Translations under genes and position numbers: made by a program | DNA from: Flavobacterium sp. HJJ | GTDB taxonomy: Bacteria; Bacteroidota; Bacteroidia; Flavobacteriales; Flavobacteriaceae | Direction of reading: 5' to 3' | NCBI RefSeq assembly: GCF_015351475.1 | Contig: NZ_JADKPR010000024.1 | Coordinates: 1-64,000, forward strand | Length of the DNA: 64,000 nucleotides | Part shown: piece by piece, positions 1-9,278 of the stretch | Numbering within the stretch: the stretch's first letter is position 1 | How the letters are laid out: the number at the start of each line of letters is the position of its first letter | Notes under the pieces: model-generated | What the model was told of the DNA's origin: nothing | Database searches by the model: none | Seen by the model: the letters and a program-made list of their open reading frames with translations, nothing else

Positions 1-1
1 T

Positions 2-973
2 TTATCACTTACCAAAGAATTGGTAACACTCCATAAAGGAACTATTAAAGTGAGTAGTGAACCTAATAAAGAAACCTGTTTTACGGTAAAATTATCTAAT
101 CTTACTTTTGCAAATGAAAATTTAGAATCCAGAAGCAATTCAGAATCTCCAATAGATACAACTCAGAAAGTTATTTTGGAGAATTCGAAATACAAATTAC
201 AATCAGATGTTCCTATTGTTTTGGTGGTGGAAGACAATGACGAAATTCGAAATTATATTAGGATGAATTTAAGTGAAAATTATAAGGTCTTTGAAGCTGA
301 AAATGGGCTGAAAGGTTTAGAAATGGCTATCGATACTATTCCTGATTTAATTATTAGTGATATTATGATGCCTGAATTGAATGGGCTGGATCTATGCCGA
401 AAACTAAAAACGAATGAGAGAACCAGTCACATTCCTGTACTATTGCTTACAGCCCAACAGTCGGAACAATCTCAAAAAGAAGGGTATGAAACTGGTGCTG
501 ATGCCTATATTTCGAAACCATTCAGTTCCGTTTTATTGCAGATTCGAATTAAAAATTTAATCGAATCACGACAAAAACTTCGTGAATTGTTTAATAAAAC
601 AACAGGTTTCAATCCGCTCGTTTTAGGAACCAATGCGGCAGATAAAGCTTTTTTAACTAGGGCTACAAGTCTAATCGAAGCTAATTTTGCTAATGAAAAT
701 TTTGATGTGGAATGGCTTGCGTCCGAAATGTTCTTAGGACGTACACAACTTTATCGAAAAATTAAGGCATTAACCAATCAGTCTGCACAGGAATTTATTA
801 CTACAATCCGTTTAAATAAAGCAGCCGAAATGCTTTTGGAAGAAAAATTTTCAGTTGCTGAAATAGCCTTTCAGATAGGCTATTCTGACTCTACCAGCTT
901 TAGTAGAGTATTCCAAAAACAATTTGGTTTAACACCAAAAAAATACAGTCAGCAGGGAAAGACTACCCTTTGA
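2..973 (+). CDS. Hybrid two-component system regulator, C-terminal part (5' truncated by window)
   Basis: The open frame runs in from the window edge. The first residues (LSLTKELVTLHKGTI) are the G2-box end of a histidine-kinase ATPase domain, so a TTG at 20 is not the true start. A receiver domain follows, with its phospho-acceptor Asp in the IISDIMMPE motif (codon at 359-361) and the conserved Lys in ISKPF. The C-terminus is an AraC-type helix-turn-helix (FDVEWLASEMFLGRTQLYRKIKALT, then VAEIAFQIGYSDSTSFSRVFQKQFG, each abbreviated here from the visible pattern). This order, kinase-receiver-AraC in one chain, is the Bacteroidota hybrid two-component system that senses glycan fragments in the periplasm. 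It lies just upstream of pectin-type enzymes at 1246-6956, so it probably activates them. That regulatory link is inferred from position. Confidence 0.92.
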   Translation, partial: LSLTKELVTLHKGTIKVSSEPNKETCFTVKLSNLTFANENLESRSNSESPIDTTQKVILENSKYKLQSDVPIVLVVEDNDEIRNYIRMNLSENYKVFEAENGLKGLEMAIDTIPDLIISDIMMPELNGLDLCRKLKTNERTSHIPVLLLTAQQSEQSQKEGYETGADAYISKPFSSVLLQIRIKNLIESRQKLRELFNKTTGFNPLVLGTNAADKAFLTRATSLIEANFANENFDVEWLASEMFLGRTQLYRKIKALTNQSAQEFITTIRLNKAAEMLLEEKFSVAEIAFQIGYSDSTSFSRVFQKQFGLTPKKYSQQGKTTL

Positions 974-1245
974 TAAAATCTCGGTATATTCATAGAGTTT
1001 TTTGGGTAGTATCATGATCTTGTTCTTGTAATGTATTTAAAATCAGTAAATATGGTTTGTTGGTCAATTAAAAATGTATCATTTGGTAGGTTTTTAGAAT
1101 CATTTAGCCTGTTTTAAAAAGGGAGATTATTCTAATTTCGTATTGAATCAAAAAGCATCTGCCAATCCTTGTATTTATAAAAGGTACTAGCAGAATTATT
1201 GATTTCAGTATCAAGATTAATAACCAACATTTTAAACGGAATTAA

Positions 1246-2604
1246 ATGATAAAACATTCATTTTTATTTTTTATTACAGCATTACTTTTTTTGAATTTAG
1301 CGTTAGCGCAAAAAAAAGACAGGAGTAACAAAGCAACCACTTTTAAGTTCGATTTTGGATCTGGTAAAACCGAAGCAGGCTACATTAAAATATTGTCAGA
1401 AACAAAATATACAGATGAAAAAGGTTATGGAATAGATTTAGAAACTTCAGCTACTGAAAATAAAAAAGTCGGAAAAAATCCTTCGACAGATGGTTATCTC
1501 ACTTCTGATAAACCTTTTTATTTTTCTGTAAAAATTCCGGAAGGAAATTATCATGTTAAAGTGGTATTAGGAGATGATTTTGCAAGAGCAGATTTAGTTG
1601 TCAGAACTGAAAGCCACCGAATGATGGTCAACAGAATTCAAACCGATAATGGAAAACACAAGACAGTTGAATTTACAGTTCATATTCGGGACAGTGTTAT
1701 TCGCGGTGGAAAATATGATAAAGTAAACTTAAAACCCCGTGAATATGAAAACCTGATGTGGGATGATAAAATTACTTTAGAATTTAATGGTTTAAGCCCT
1801 AAAATTAACGTTGTCGAAATTTGTCCTGAAAATAATAAAGTTACCACTCTCTTTCTTACGGGAGACTCTACGGTAGTCGACCAGTCAAATGAGCCATGGG
1901 CCTCGTGGGGTCAAATGATACCTGCATTTTTTAAACCGGGTCAGGTTGCGGTCGCTAATTATGCTGAATCGGGTGAAACAATTAGCAGTTCTATTGCCCA
2001 GCATCGATTGGATAAAGTGTATAGTTTATTAAAAGCCGGAGATTACGTTTTTATAGAATTTGGACACAATGATCAAAAACAAAAAGGCAAAGATGCTGGT
2101 GCATTTAAAAATTACAAAAAGTATCTTGAGATTGTTATTGCTGAAATAAAGCAAAGAGGGGGAATTCCGGTTTTGGTAACACCAGTACAAAGAAGAAAGT
2201 TTGACGAAAATGGTAAAATTGTTGCAACTTTAGGAGATTATCCGGAAGCAGTAAGGGGGACGGCTAAAGAGCAAAATGTGGCTCTTATTGATTTGAATGC
2301 GATGTCCAAAATAATGTATGAGGCTTTGGGTCCAAAAGAGTCTATTAATGCATTTGTACATTATCCTGCAAATATGTTTCCTGGAAAAGACAAACCGCTC
2401 GCAGATAATACGCACTTCAGACCTTATGGCGCTTATGAAATCGCAAAATTAGTTGTAAAAGGAATAAGGGACAGCCAATTGAAATTAGCACTTTCCATTC
2501 TTGACGATATACCTGAAATAGATCCTGCAAAGCCAGGAACTTTTGAATCGTTTTACTGGCCTTTAAGTCCTCTCAAAGAGGTAGTAAAACCAGATGGTAA
2601 TTAG
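1246..2604 (+). CDS. Secreted rhamnogalacturonan acetylesterase-like SGNH hydrolase (CE12 type)
   Basis: The 452-residue product starts with a signal peptide ending near LALAQ. Residues about 30-190 form a galactose-binding-like beta domain (FKFDFGSG start). The C-terminal half is an SGNH/GDSL esterase: block I TGDSTVV with nucleophile Ser208, the GHND block near residue 273, and the catalytic DNTH motif with Asp387 and His390. This domain pair is typical of Bacteroidota rhamnogalacturonan acetylesterases, which remove acetyl groups from pectin backbones. It is followed by a GH28 gene after 50 bases and a GH2 gene, which supports a pectin role. The exact substrate is inferred. The start ATG is directly followed by the signal peptide, with no better alternative. 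Confidence 0.88.
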   Translation: MIKHSFLFFITALLFLNLALAQKKDRSNKATTFKFDFGSGKTEAGYIKILSETKYTDEKGYGIDLETSATENKKVGKNPSTDGYLTSDKPFYFSVKIPEGNYHVKVVLGDDFARADLVVRTESHRMMVNRIQTDNGKHKTVEFTVHIRDSVIRGGKYDKVNLKPREYENLMWDDKITLEFNGLSPKINVVEICPENNKVTTLFLTGDSTVVDQSNEPWASWGQMIPAFFKPGQVAVANYAESGETISSSIAQHRLDKVYSLLKAGDYVFIEFGHNDQKQKGKDAGAFKNYKKYLEIVIAEIKQRGGIPVLVTPVQRRKFDENGKIVATLGDYPEAVRGTAKEQNVALIDLNAMSKIMYEALGPKESINAFVHYPANMFPGKDKPLADNTHFRPYGAYEIAKLVVKGIRDSQLKLALSILDDIPEIDPAKPGTFESFYWPLSPLKEVVKPDGN

Positions 2605-2654
2605 GATTAGCTTTAAATAGAATTGATATCAAACAGCAATAAAAATATATTTAT

Positions 2655-4091
2655 ATGAACCTAAAACAAGCATTTACAGTAAAATTCCCTCTAGTTGTTC
2701 TGGCTATATTGTTTTTAGCATTAACAACCAAAGAAGAGCCAAAAGCATGGACATCTTCAAGCCAGCCTTTAAAAGAAATGCAGCGAATTCGCAAATTGAT
2801 TAAAGCTCCTGTTTTTAAAGACAAAGATTATGATATTACCGATTTTGGCGCTAAAGCCGATGGAGTAACCAAAAACACGAGAGCATTAAAAAAAGCCATT
2901 GAAGCTTGTAATGCTAATGGAGGCGGTAGAGTAATTGTTCCTTCAGGGGAATTCCTTACAGGACCTATTTATTTAAAGAGCAATGTCAATCTTCATTTAA
3001 AAGACGGCGCTACTATTGTTTTTTCAAGAGATACCAAAGATTATCCTCTTGTTTTGACCCGTTGGGAAGGGATGGATTGCATGAATTATTCCCCCCAAAT
3101 TTATGCCTTAAATGAAAAAAATATTGCCATAACCGGCAAAGGCATCATAAACGGAAATGCCGATAAAATACATTGGTGGCCATGGAAAGGAAGAGCGCAA
3201 TATGGTTGGAAAAAAGGGGCACCAAACCAATTAATAGCTAGAGACAGCCTCCACGTTATGATGCGTGACAAGGTAGATCCCCAAAAAAGAATCTTTGGAG
3301 ACGGTCATTATCTAAGACCTTATATGATTCAGCCTTACAATTGCAAAAATCTATTGATTTCGGGAGTTACGTTAATCGATTCGCCTATGTGGTTTGTAAG
3401 CCCTGTAATGTGTGAAAACATAACTATTGAAAAGGTTAAAATTGATTCTGAAGGACCAAATACCGATGGCATTGATCCTGATGCATGCAAAAATGTACTC
3501 ATCAAAGATTGTTATTTAAATACAGGTGACGATTGTATTGCCATCAAATCAGGTCGAGATGAGGATGGTAGGGATAATAAAAAACCTGCCGAAAATCATA
3601 TCATTGAAGGCTGTGAGATGAAAAATGGCCATGGAGGCATCGTCATTGGCAGTGAAATTGCGGGAGGAGCTAAAAATATTTATGCCGTTAATTGTAAAAT
3701 GGACAGCAAAAATCTTGACAGAGTATTACGGGTTAAAACCTCATCATCAAGAGGGGGAACTATAGAGAATATTTTCCTGAAAGATATTACGGTGGGAAGC
3801 TATGGCGAATCTGCCATTCATTTCAATATGTTTTACGAAGATCCGGGGAAATTCATTCCTACCATCCGCAATATTTGGGTGGAGAACCTAAATGTGGAAA
3901 ATGGTGGTGAATATGCAGTTTTTGTGGATGCCTACAAGGAATCTCCTGTGACTAACTTGAAAATAGTGAATTGTAATTTTAAAGGAGTAAAACAGCCATT
4001 TAAAATCAATCACGTTAAAAATATGGACATGAAAAATGTAAAGATGGATGGTCAGGTTGTAAATTTTTCTGAGACTCCGAAAACAAAATAA
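2655..4091 (+). CDS. Secreted GH28 polygalacturonase-family glycosidase
   Basis: This 478-residue protein has an N-terminal hydrophobic export signal and a right-handed beta-helix body starting at YDITDFGAKADG. All GH28 signature sites are visible: NTDG with Asp271, GDDC with Asp292 and Asp293, GHGG with His326, and the R-x-K pair Arg359/Lys361 (RVK here). The three aspartates and the histidine are the family's catalytic set, hydrolysing alpha-1,4-galacturonosyl bonds or the galacturonate-rhamnose bond of rhamnogalacturonan. Family membership is firm; the choice between polygalacturonase, exo-acting enzyme and rhamnogalacturonan hydrolase is not resolved. It sits between the acetylesterase and the GH2 gene with short gaps (50 and 21 bases), so the three are probably one operon. 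Confidence 0.93.
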   Translation: MNLKQAFTVKFPLVVLAILFLALTTKEEPKAWTSSSQPLKEMQRIRKLIKAPVFKDKDYDITDFGAKADGVTKNTRALKKAIEACNANGGGRVIVPSGEFLTGPIYLKSNVNLHLKDGATIVFSRDTKDYPLVLTRWEGMDCMNYSPQIYALNEKNIAITGKGIINGNADKIHWWPWKGRAQYGWKKGAPNQLIARDSLHVMMRDKVDPQKRIFGDGHYLRPYMIQPYNCKNLLISGVTLIDSPMWFVSPVMCENITIEKVKIDSEGPNTDGIDPDACKNVLIKDCYLNTGDDCIAIKSGRDEDGRDNKKPAENHIIEGCEMKNGHGGIVIGSEIAGGAKNIYAVNCKMDSKNLDRVLRVKTSSSRGGTIENIFLKDITVGSYGESAIHFNMFYEDPGKFIPTIRNIWVENLNVENGGEYAVFVDAYKESPVTNLKIVNCNFKGVKQPFKINHVKNMDMKNVKMDGQVVNFSETPKTK

Positions 4092-4112
4092 CCCAGCTAC
4101 TAATTATAAAAG

Positions 4113-6956
4113 ATGAATTTTAAAAACATATTATATGCCTTATCCTTATGTTGTTTTTCGGCAATGGATGGGCAAGTACAATCGCCTGTAAAAAAGGAAA
4201 TACAATATCTTTCAGGAACCGATGTAAAGCATACAAAAACTTGGGACTTCTGGGCCACGGCTGGCAGAAAAAGTGGGGTTTGGACTTCTATTGAGGTACC
4301 GGGACATTGGGAACAACAAGGTTTTGGCGGTTATAATTATGGTCGGGACAATGTAACTAATGGTAAAAACTTTCGCTATCATGATGAAAAAGGTTTTTAT
4401 AAATACCAGTTTAATGTAACTGCTGATTGGAAAAACAAAGACGTATATATTGTTTTTGAAGGATCCATGACAGATACCGAAGTAAAAATCAATGGCGATC
4501 TTGCCGGTAAAGTACATCAGGGTGCATTTTATCGTTTTAAATATAATATTGGAGACAAACTAAAATTTGGACAAAAGAACGAGCTTGAAGTTTTGGTAAG
4601 CAAAATGTCGGCAGACAAATCAGTAAATGGTGCCGAACGTTTAGCGGATTACTGGATTTTTGGAGGGATTTTTAGACCTGTTTATCTTGAAGCTTTGCCA
4701 AAAGAAAATATCTCATGGACTTCTATTGACGCTAAAGCTGATGGTTCTTTTAGTATGAATGTTCATTTGAATACTAAAACTGTTGGGCGAGATATCATTG
4801 CCGAAATTATAGATTCAAAAGGCAAAGTGATAGGCAAAGCAACTGCTACAACTTCAGAAAATGATTCTGTAGTGAATGTTAAAACCTCGATTAAGAAACC
4901 TTTACTGTGGTCTGCTGAAAGTCCTAATCTTTACAGTGTAAAAGTTTCTTTAAAGAAAAATGCTGATGTATTATACGAAACATCGGATAAGTTCGGTTTT
5001 AGAACTATTGAAGTTAGAAAAGAAGATGGTATTTATCTTAATGGGACTAAAATAAAAATTAAAGGGGTAAACCGTCATGTCTTCTGGCCTGAATATGGGC
5101 GTGCAACTTATCCCGAAGCCGATTTGATTGATGTGAAGTTGATTAAGGAAATGAATATGAATGCGGTGCGTTGTTCACATTATCCTCCGGATGAAAACTT
5201 TTTGAGAGTTTGTGATTCGCTAGGGCTTTATGTTATTGACGAATTGGCAGGCTGGCAAAAGGCGTACTCAACCAAGGCAGGTGAGCCTCTTGTCAAAGAA
5301 ATGGTAATTCGGGATGCCAATCACCCATCGATATTTTTTTGGAGTAATGGTAATGAGGGCGGGCATAACTTTGATTTTGATGATGATTTTGCCAAATATG
5401 ATTTGTCAAATCGCACAGTTATCCATGCACACCACAAACCCGGAAATGCAATTAACGGAATTGACTGCAATCATTACGAAGGCTACTACAGTACCCAAGA
5501 AATTGTCAAAGATACCAATATCTATATGCCAACGGAATTTTTGCACGCCATGCAAGACGGAGGAGCGGGAGCAGGATTGGCTGATATGTGGGAATTGCAT
5601 TGGAACTCCAAAAAAGGTGCAGGAGGTTTTATCTGGGATTTTGCAGATGAAGGTATTGTGCGAACAGATCTCAATAATTTCATTGATGTGAATGGAAATA
5701 ATGCTGCTGATGGAATTGTTGGTCCCCACAGGGAAAAAGAACGGAGCTTTGATGCTATTCGCGAAATTTATTCGCCGATACATATTACATTTAAAGATTT
5801 GCCAGAAGGTTTTAAAGGCGAAATTCCGGTAGAAAACCGTTATCATTTTACTAATTTGAACCAATGTACTTTTCAGTGGGAATTGATTAATTTCAATGGG
5901 AAACAGGAAGATGAGACTGGTCATACAATTATAAAACAAGGAACTTTTGTTGGGTCAAATATTGCACCCGTAACTAAAGGTACGTTGAAATTAAGCCTTC
6001 CGGCCGATTGGGAAAACAGCGATGCTCTGGCTTTAAAAGCTATCGGTGCAGATAAAAATGAAATTTACCGTTGGGTTTGGAAAATAAAATCCAACGCAGA
6101 TCTATTGGAAGGGATGTTAAAGGCCGAAATGTCAAAAACGGTATCTATTAAAGAAACAGATGTTGCTATAACCCTTTCAGCCAATGCTATTTCTGTTAGT
6201 TTCAGCAAAGAAACCGGTGAATTAGCAAGTTTAAAAAATGAGAATGGGGCAGCATTGTCTTTTGGAAAAGGTCCGGTGATGGTAAGTGGTACTTCAACTT
6301 TTTCAGGTTTAAAGCATTTTAAAGAAGCAGATGCTTATGTGATTGAAGCTTCTTATTCAGGAGATTTGAAGTATGTACGCTGGAAAATGCAGCCTACAGG
6401 TTGGTTAGAAATGGATTATGAATACACACTGAATGGGGTATACCCTTTTGCTGGAATTAGTTTTAGTTATCCCCAAGGCTTGGTTATTGGAGCAAAATGG
6501 TTAGGTAAGGGACCTGGTCGTGTTTGGAAAAATCGCCTGCAGGGCGTTACTTTTGATGTTTATCAAAACCAAAATAACGCTACGCAGACCGGCAGTTCAC
6601 CATGGATTTACCCAGAATTTAAAGGTTATTTTTCCGAAATTGTCTGGATGGAATTAAGTACATTGGAAGGTAAGTTTACAGTCGCTTCAACCGATAAAGA
6701 CCTTTTTGTGCGATTATTTGATTTTTATGGAATCAATGGTAACAAGCCACATCCACAGCTGCCTACTGGCGATATTTCTTTTCTTGATGCGATTCCTGCT
6801 GTAGGATCAAAAATGGGAATAAATGATGGGGATGTCAAAAAATTAGGTCCTAATAGTGAATTAAATCATATTAATGAGCCAATTAAACGCAGCTTGTATT
6901 TTTATTTTGGAACTCCCAAGATAAAGGAGCAAAAAGAAGAGAAATTGCCAAAGTAA
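4113..6956 (+). CDS. Secreted GH2 glycoside hydrolase (beta-galactosidase-like)
   Basis: The 947-residue product has a short signal peptide (ends near SAMDGQ). The usual GH2 order follows: jelly-roll sugar-binding domain (residues about 40-195, with FEGSMTDTEVKING), immunoglobulin-like domain, then a TIM barrel. The acid/base is Glu415 in FWSNGNEGG and the probable nucleophile is Glu475 in PTEF. A long C-terminal region (residues about 560-947) resembles the beta-galactosidase small-chain type domain (LGKGPGRVWKNR). It starts 21 bases after the GH28 stop and is the last gene of the probable pectin operon. Cleavage of beta-galactose side chains from rhamnogalacturonan I would fit the neighbours; beta-glucuronidase or another GH2 activity remains possible. 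Confidence 0.9.
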   Translation: MNFKNILYALSLCCFSAMDGQVQSPVKKEIQYLSGTDVKHTKTWDFWATAGRKSGVWTSIEVPGHWEQQGFGGYNYGRDNVTNGKNFRYHDEKGFYKYQFNVTADWKNKDVYIVFEGSMTDTEVKINGDLAGKVHQGAFYRFKYNIGDKLKFGQKNELEVLVSKMSADKSVNGAERLADYWIFGGIFRPVYLEALPKENISWTSIDAKADGSFSMNVHLNTKTVGRDIIAEIIDSKGKVIGKATATTSENDSVVNVKTSIKKPLLWSAESPNLYSVKVSLKKNADVLYETSDKFGFRTIEVRKEDGIYLNGTKIKIKGVNRHVFWPEYGRATYPEADLIDVKLIKEMNMNAVRCSHYPPDENFLRVCDSLGLYVIDELAGWQKAYSTKAGEPLVKEMVIRDANHPSIFFWSNGNEGGHNFDFDDDFAKYDLSNRTVIHAHHKPGNAINGIDCNHYEGYYSTQEIVKDTNIYMPTEFLHAMQDGGAGAGLADMWELHWNSKKGAGGFIWDFADEGIVRTDLNNFIDVNGNNAADGIVGPHREKERSFDAIREIYSPIHITFKDLPEGFKGEIPVENRYHFTNLNQCTFQWELINFNGKQEDETGHTIIKQGTFVGSNIAPVTKGTLKLSLPADWENSDALALKAIGADKNEIYRWVWKIKSNADLLEGMLKAEMSKTVSIKETDVAITLSANAISVSFSKETGELASLKNENGAALSFGKGPVMVSGTSTFSGLKHFKEADAYVIEASYSGDLKYVRWKMQPTGWLEMDYEYTLNGVYPFAGISFSYPQGLVIGAKWLGKGPGRVWKNRLQGVTFDVYQNQNNATQTGSSPWIYPEFKGYFSEIVWMELSTLEGKFTVASTDKDLFVRLFDFYGINGNKPHPQLPTGDISFLDAIPAVGSKMGINDGDVKKLGPNSELNHINEPIKRSLYFYFGTPKIKEQKEEKLPK

Positions 6957-7571
6957 GTTTGATAACAAATTCTTTCCTCCACCCCCAACTGTCGCGTGCG
7001 TTTAGCTCGTGCACGAAAAGAATATAAAATCTCAATGAAAATATGTGAAATAAAAAAAGCTTTTATGAAGCTTTTTTCTGGTGACAAAGACGGGACAAAT
7101 TTCAAAATGTTTTAAGGATGATGTGAAGAAATTGGCGTACTACAAATAGGGTATGTCTTTTCTTGGCATCGTAAATTTGATTTGGATGTCCAGTTGGGGA
7201 TCGATGGAAAAACAGCCTTAAATTTTTTGTGGACAATTGAAGGTACTTCAAATAATGGAAAGGTAGATTACTGAAATTACGTTTACTATAAGTAGAGCAT
7301 TTTTGAATTTGTTGGTTGTTAATTTGTACAGGTTAATTAAAATTGGGATTAGGTGTTTAGTCCTACCGTTTTTCCCACTTTATTCTTCACTATTATATTT
7401 TTTTTTAACATTCTACAGGACAGTTGGACTTTTTAGATTCTTTTATTTTGCAAAAAATACCTTCTTAGTTTTCCATTAAAAAGATTGTGAAATGGGGTCC
7501 TCCATTCAATAGAACAATTTTAATCTCCAGAATTAGAATTATTTTCCCTGCATATAGAGATTTAATAAATT
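6957..7571. other. 615-base gap with terminator and a short relic-like open frame
   Basis: No intact gene is seen. A terminator-like hairpin lies at 7053-7077. Further on, at about 7146-7274, a start-less reading frame (YVFSWHRKFDLDVQLG, ending IEGTSNNGKVDY then stop) has natural-looking amino-acid use and could be the 3' scrap of a lost gene. This is only a composition impression. The rest is AT-rich upstream DNA of the GntR-type regulator. Confidence 0.4.
7053..7077 (+). terminator. Rho-independent terminator after the pectin operon
   Basis: AAAAAAGCTT (7053-7062) and AAGCTTTTTT (7068-7077) form a perfect 10-bp stem with loop TTATG. The A-run on one side and T-run on the other make it usable in both directions. 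It is 97 bases after the GH2 stop. Confidence 0.65.
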
Positions 7572-8603
7572 ATGAAAAAGAAACATAAAATTGAAAGTTT
7601 ACTCATTGATGAATTTTCGTCAATACCTAAATATTTGCAGTTAGTTAATTCTGTGCTGAATTTGATTAAACAAGGTGAATTAAAAAAAGGAGACTTAATG
7701 CCTTCAATTAATGAATTAAGTTTCGAATATGGAATTTCGAGATTAACAATTGAAAAAGGATATAATCATCTAAAAAAAATAGGGGTTTTAGGTGCCTTTC
7801 CAGGGAAAGGGAGTTTTATTGCCTCAACAAATGTTCTACAAGATATAAGAATTTTTTTAATGTTCAACAAACTCAGTTCTCATAAAAAAATAATTTATGA
7901 TTCTTTTATTGAAACCTTGCAGGATAAAGCTTCGATTAGTTTGTTTATTTACAATAATGATTTCAGTCTATTTGAAAAATTATTAAACCAGAAAAAAGGA
8001 GATTATTCTCACTACGTTATAATCCCACACTTTATTGACAAATCGGGAGAGTATCAAAAACTAATTGAAAATATACCAAAGGAGAAATTAATAATTGTAG
8101 GCAAGAAGATTGAAGGTATTTCGGGTAGTTATGCTGCTGTTTATGAGAATTTTGAAAAAGATATTTATACATCACTGATGAAAGCATTAAAACCTCTAAG
8201 GAAATATCATACTTTAAAATTAATTTTTCCTGAGGTTAGTTATCTTCCAGAAGAAATTGCCAAAGGGTTTAAAAAATTTTGTTGTTCGTTTGATTTTGAT
8301 TACAAAATAATTAAGGACATTAATTTGGAACCTGTCAATAGGGGAGAAGTATTTATTAATTTATTGGAAGAGGATTTGGTTAGAGTTCTTGATAAAATTC
8401 TTGACCAAAATTTGACAGTGGGTGCAGAAGTTGGCGTGATATCTTATAATGAAACCCCATTGAAGAAGTTTATAATGAATGGATTGACTACTATTTCAAC
8501 TGACTTTATTGAAATGGGAAAGACTGCAGCACGCTTAGTGTTGAATTCTTCGAAAGAGCAAGTTGAAAATCCCTTTGATATAGTTTTTCGCGGATCATTG
8601 TGA
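7572..8603 (+). CDS. GntR-type regulator with periplasmic-binding-like sensor domain
   Basis: Residues about 12-80 are a GntR winged helix (IPKYLQLVNSVLNLIKQGEL, then SINELSFEYGISRLTIEKGY and LGAFPGKGSFIA). The remaining roughly 250 residues look like a LacI-type periplasmic-binding-protein ligand domain, ending with GVISYNETPLKKFI and a final FRGSL. This GntR-plus-sugar-sensor layout is common in Bacteroidota for control of sugar and uronate catabolism. There is no signal peptide, so it is cytoplasmic. No target can be read from the sequence; the flanking carbohydrate genes suggest a sugar ligand (inference). The gene is single and is followed after 65 bases by another regulator. Confidence 0.88.
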   Translation: MKKKHKIESLLIDEFSSIPKYLQLVNSVLNLIKQGELKKGDLMPSINELSFEYGISRLTIEKGYNHLKKIGVLGAFPGKGSFIASTNVLQDIRIFLMFNKLSSHKKIIYDSFIETLQDKASISLFIYNNDFSLFEKLLNQKKGDYSHYVIIPHFIDKSGEYQKLIENIPKEKLIIVGKKIEGISGSYAAVYENFEKDIYTSLMKALKPLRKYHTLKLIFPEVSYLPEEIAKGFKKFCCSFDFDYKIIKDINLEPVNRGEVFINLLEEDLVRVLDKILDQNLTVGAEVGVISYNETPLKKFIMNGLTTISTDFIEMGKTAARLVLNSSKEQVENPFDIVFRGSL

Positions 8604-8608
8604 AATTT

Positions 8609-8651
8609 TAGTTCTTTTGTTTGAGAACTAAAAAAACCTTTTATATATTTG
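8609..8651 (+). promoter_or_regulatory. Promoter of the GbsR/MarR-type gene overlapped by operator copy 1
   Basis: A Bacteroidota-type box TATATTTG (8644-8651) has a TTTG (8620-8623) 20 bases upstream, as expected for the -7/-33 pair. The inverted repeat TAGTTCT (8609-8615) / AGAACTA (8624-8630) covers the -33 part, with the outer GTTCT...AGAAC spanning 18 bases. The same 18-base spacing occurs in two more copies before the efflux operon, so repressor binding here would be autoregulatory (inference). Confidence 0.7.
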
Positions 8652-8668
8652 CAACTTAAAACTGTATT

Positions 8669-9136
8669 ATGATGTTAAAATTATCAGACAAGCAACTTAA
8701 ATTAGTAGAAGATCTAGGTATTTACTATGAGAAATCAGATTTGCAGCCTGCTGCCGCAAGAATTTATGCTTTGTTAATGGTAGCTGATCGCAATGAATTA
8801 ACATTTGAAGAAATATACGAGAATTTAAACATTAGTAAAAGTGCTGCCAGTAATGCTCTTAATTTGATGATTGGAACTCAAAGGGTTGATTATATAACAA
8901 AGCCTGGGGAGCGTAAAAGATATTTTCGTTGTAAAGTTGAGTCATTGACTGATGGAATGGGGAAAACTTTGCATAATCTAGTTGTTTTTAATAATTTATT
9001 AAAAGAGGTGATAGAGTTGAGACCAAAAGAAACAAAAGAATTTAACGATAATCTGAAAGAGGTTGTTGGTTTTCTAGATTTTATGAGTATGGAACTACCT
9101 ATTTTGGTAAAAAAATGGGAAAGTAGGAAGAAATAA
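8669..9136 (+). CDS. GbsR/MarR-family transcriptional regulator
   Basis: The 155-residue protein contains a MarR/GbsR winged helix (PAAARIYALLMVADRNEL, EIYENLNISKSAASNALNLM, then the wing ITKPGERKRYF at about residues 80-92) and a C-terminal helical dimerisation region. It precedes a TolC/adaptor/RND efflux operon by 142 bases, the usual position of a local repressor of efflux. One operator-like repeat lies before it and two lie between it and the operon. Start: two ATGs in tandem (8669 and 8672); the first is used here. Ligand unknown. Repression is inferred from family and repeat placement. Confidence 0.88.
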   Translation: MMLKLSDKQLKLVEDLGIYYEKSDLQPAAARIYALLMVADRNELTFEEIYENLNISKSAASNALNLMIGTQRVDYITKPGERKRYFRCKVESLTDGMGKTLHNLVVFNNLLKEVIELRPKETKEFNDNLKEVVGFLDFMSMELPILVKKWESRKK

Positions 9137-9149
9137 TTTTTTTGCCCTA

Positions 9150-9173
9150 TTGGTTCTTTTAGTTAAGAACTAA
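9150..9173 (+). promoter_or_regulatory. Operator-like inverted repeat, copy 2
   Basis: TTGGTTCTT (9150-9158) and AAGAACTAA (9165-9173) flank a 6-base centre. The core GTTCTT-N6-AAGAAC is perfect and spans 18 bases, as in the other two copies. Confidence 0.7.
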
Positions 9174-9228
9174 TTGGATTTGATTTTAAAGAAGACCAGA
9201 AAAATAAAGAGAAAATTTTTTTGTTCAA

Positions 9229-9252
9229 TTGGTTCTTTTTGTTAAGAACTAA
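9229..9252 (+). promoter_or_regulatory. Operator-like inverted repeat, copy 3
   Basis: The core GTTCTT (9232-9237) / AAGAAC (9244-9249) repeats copy 2 at a distance of 79 bases. The flanks (TTGG...TAAC) are also shared. It lies 27 bases before the TolC-family start codon, so a bound regulator would block the operon. Confidence 0.7.
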
Positions 9253-9278
9253 CTATAATTAATATAACAATAAAAACT

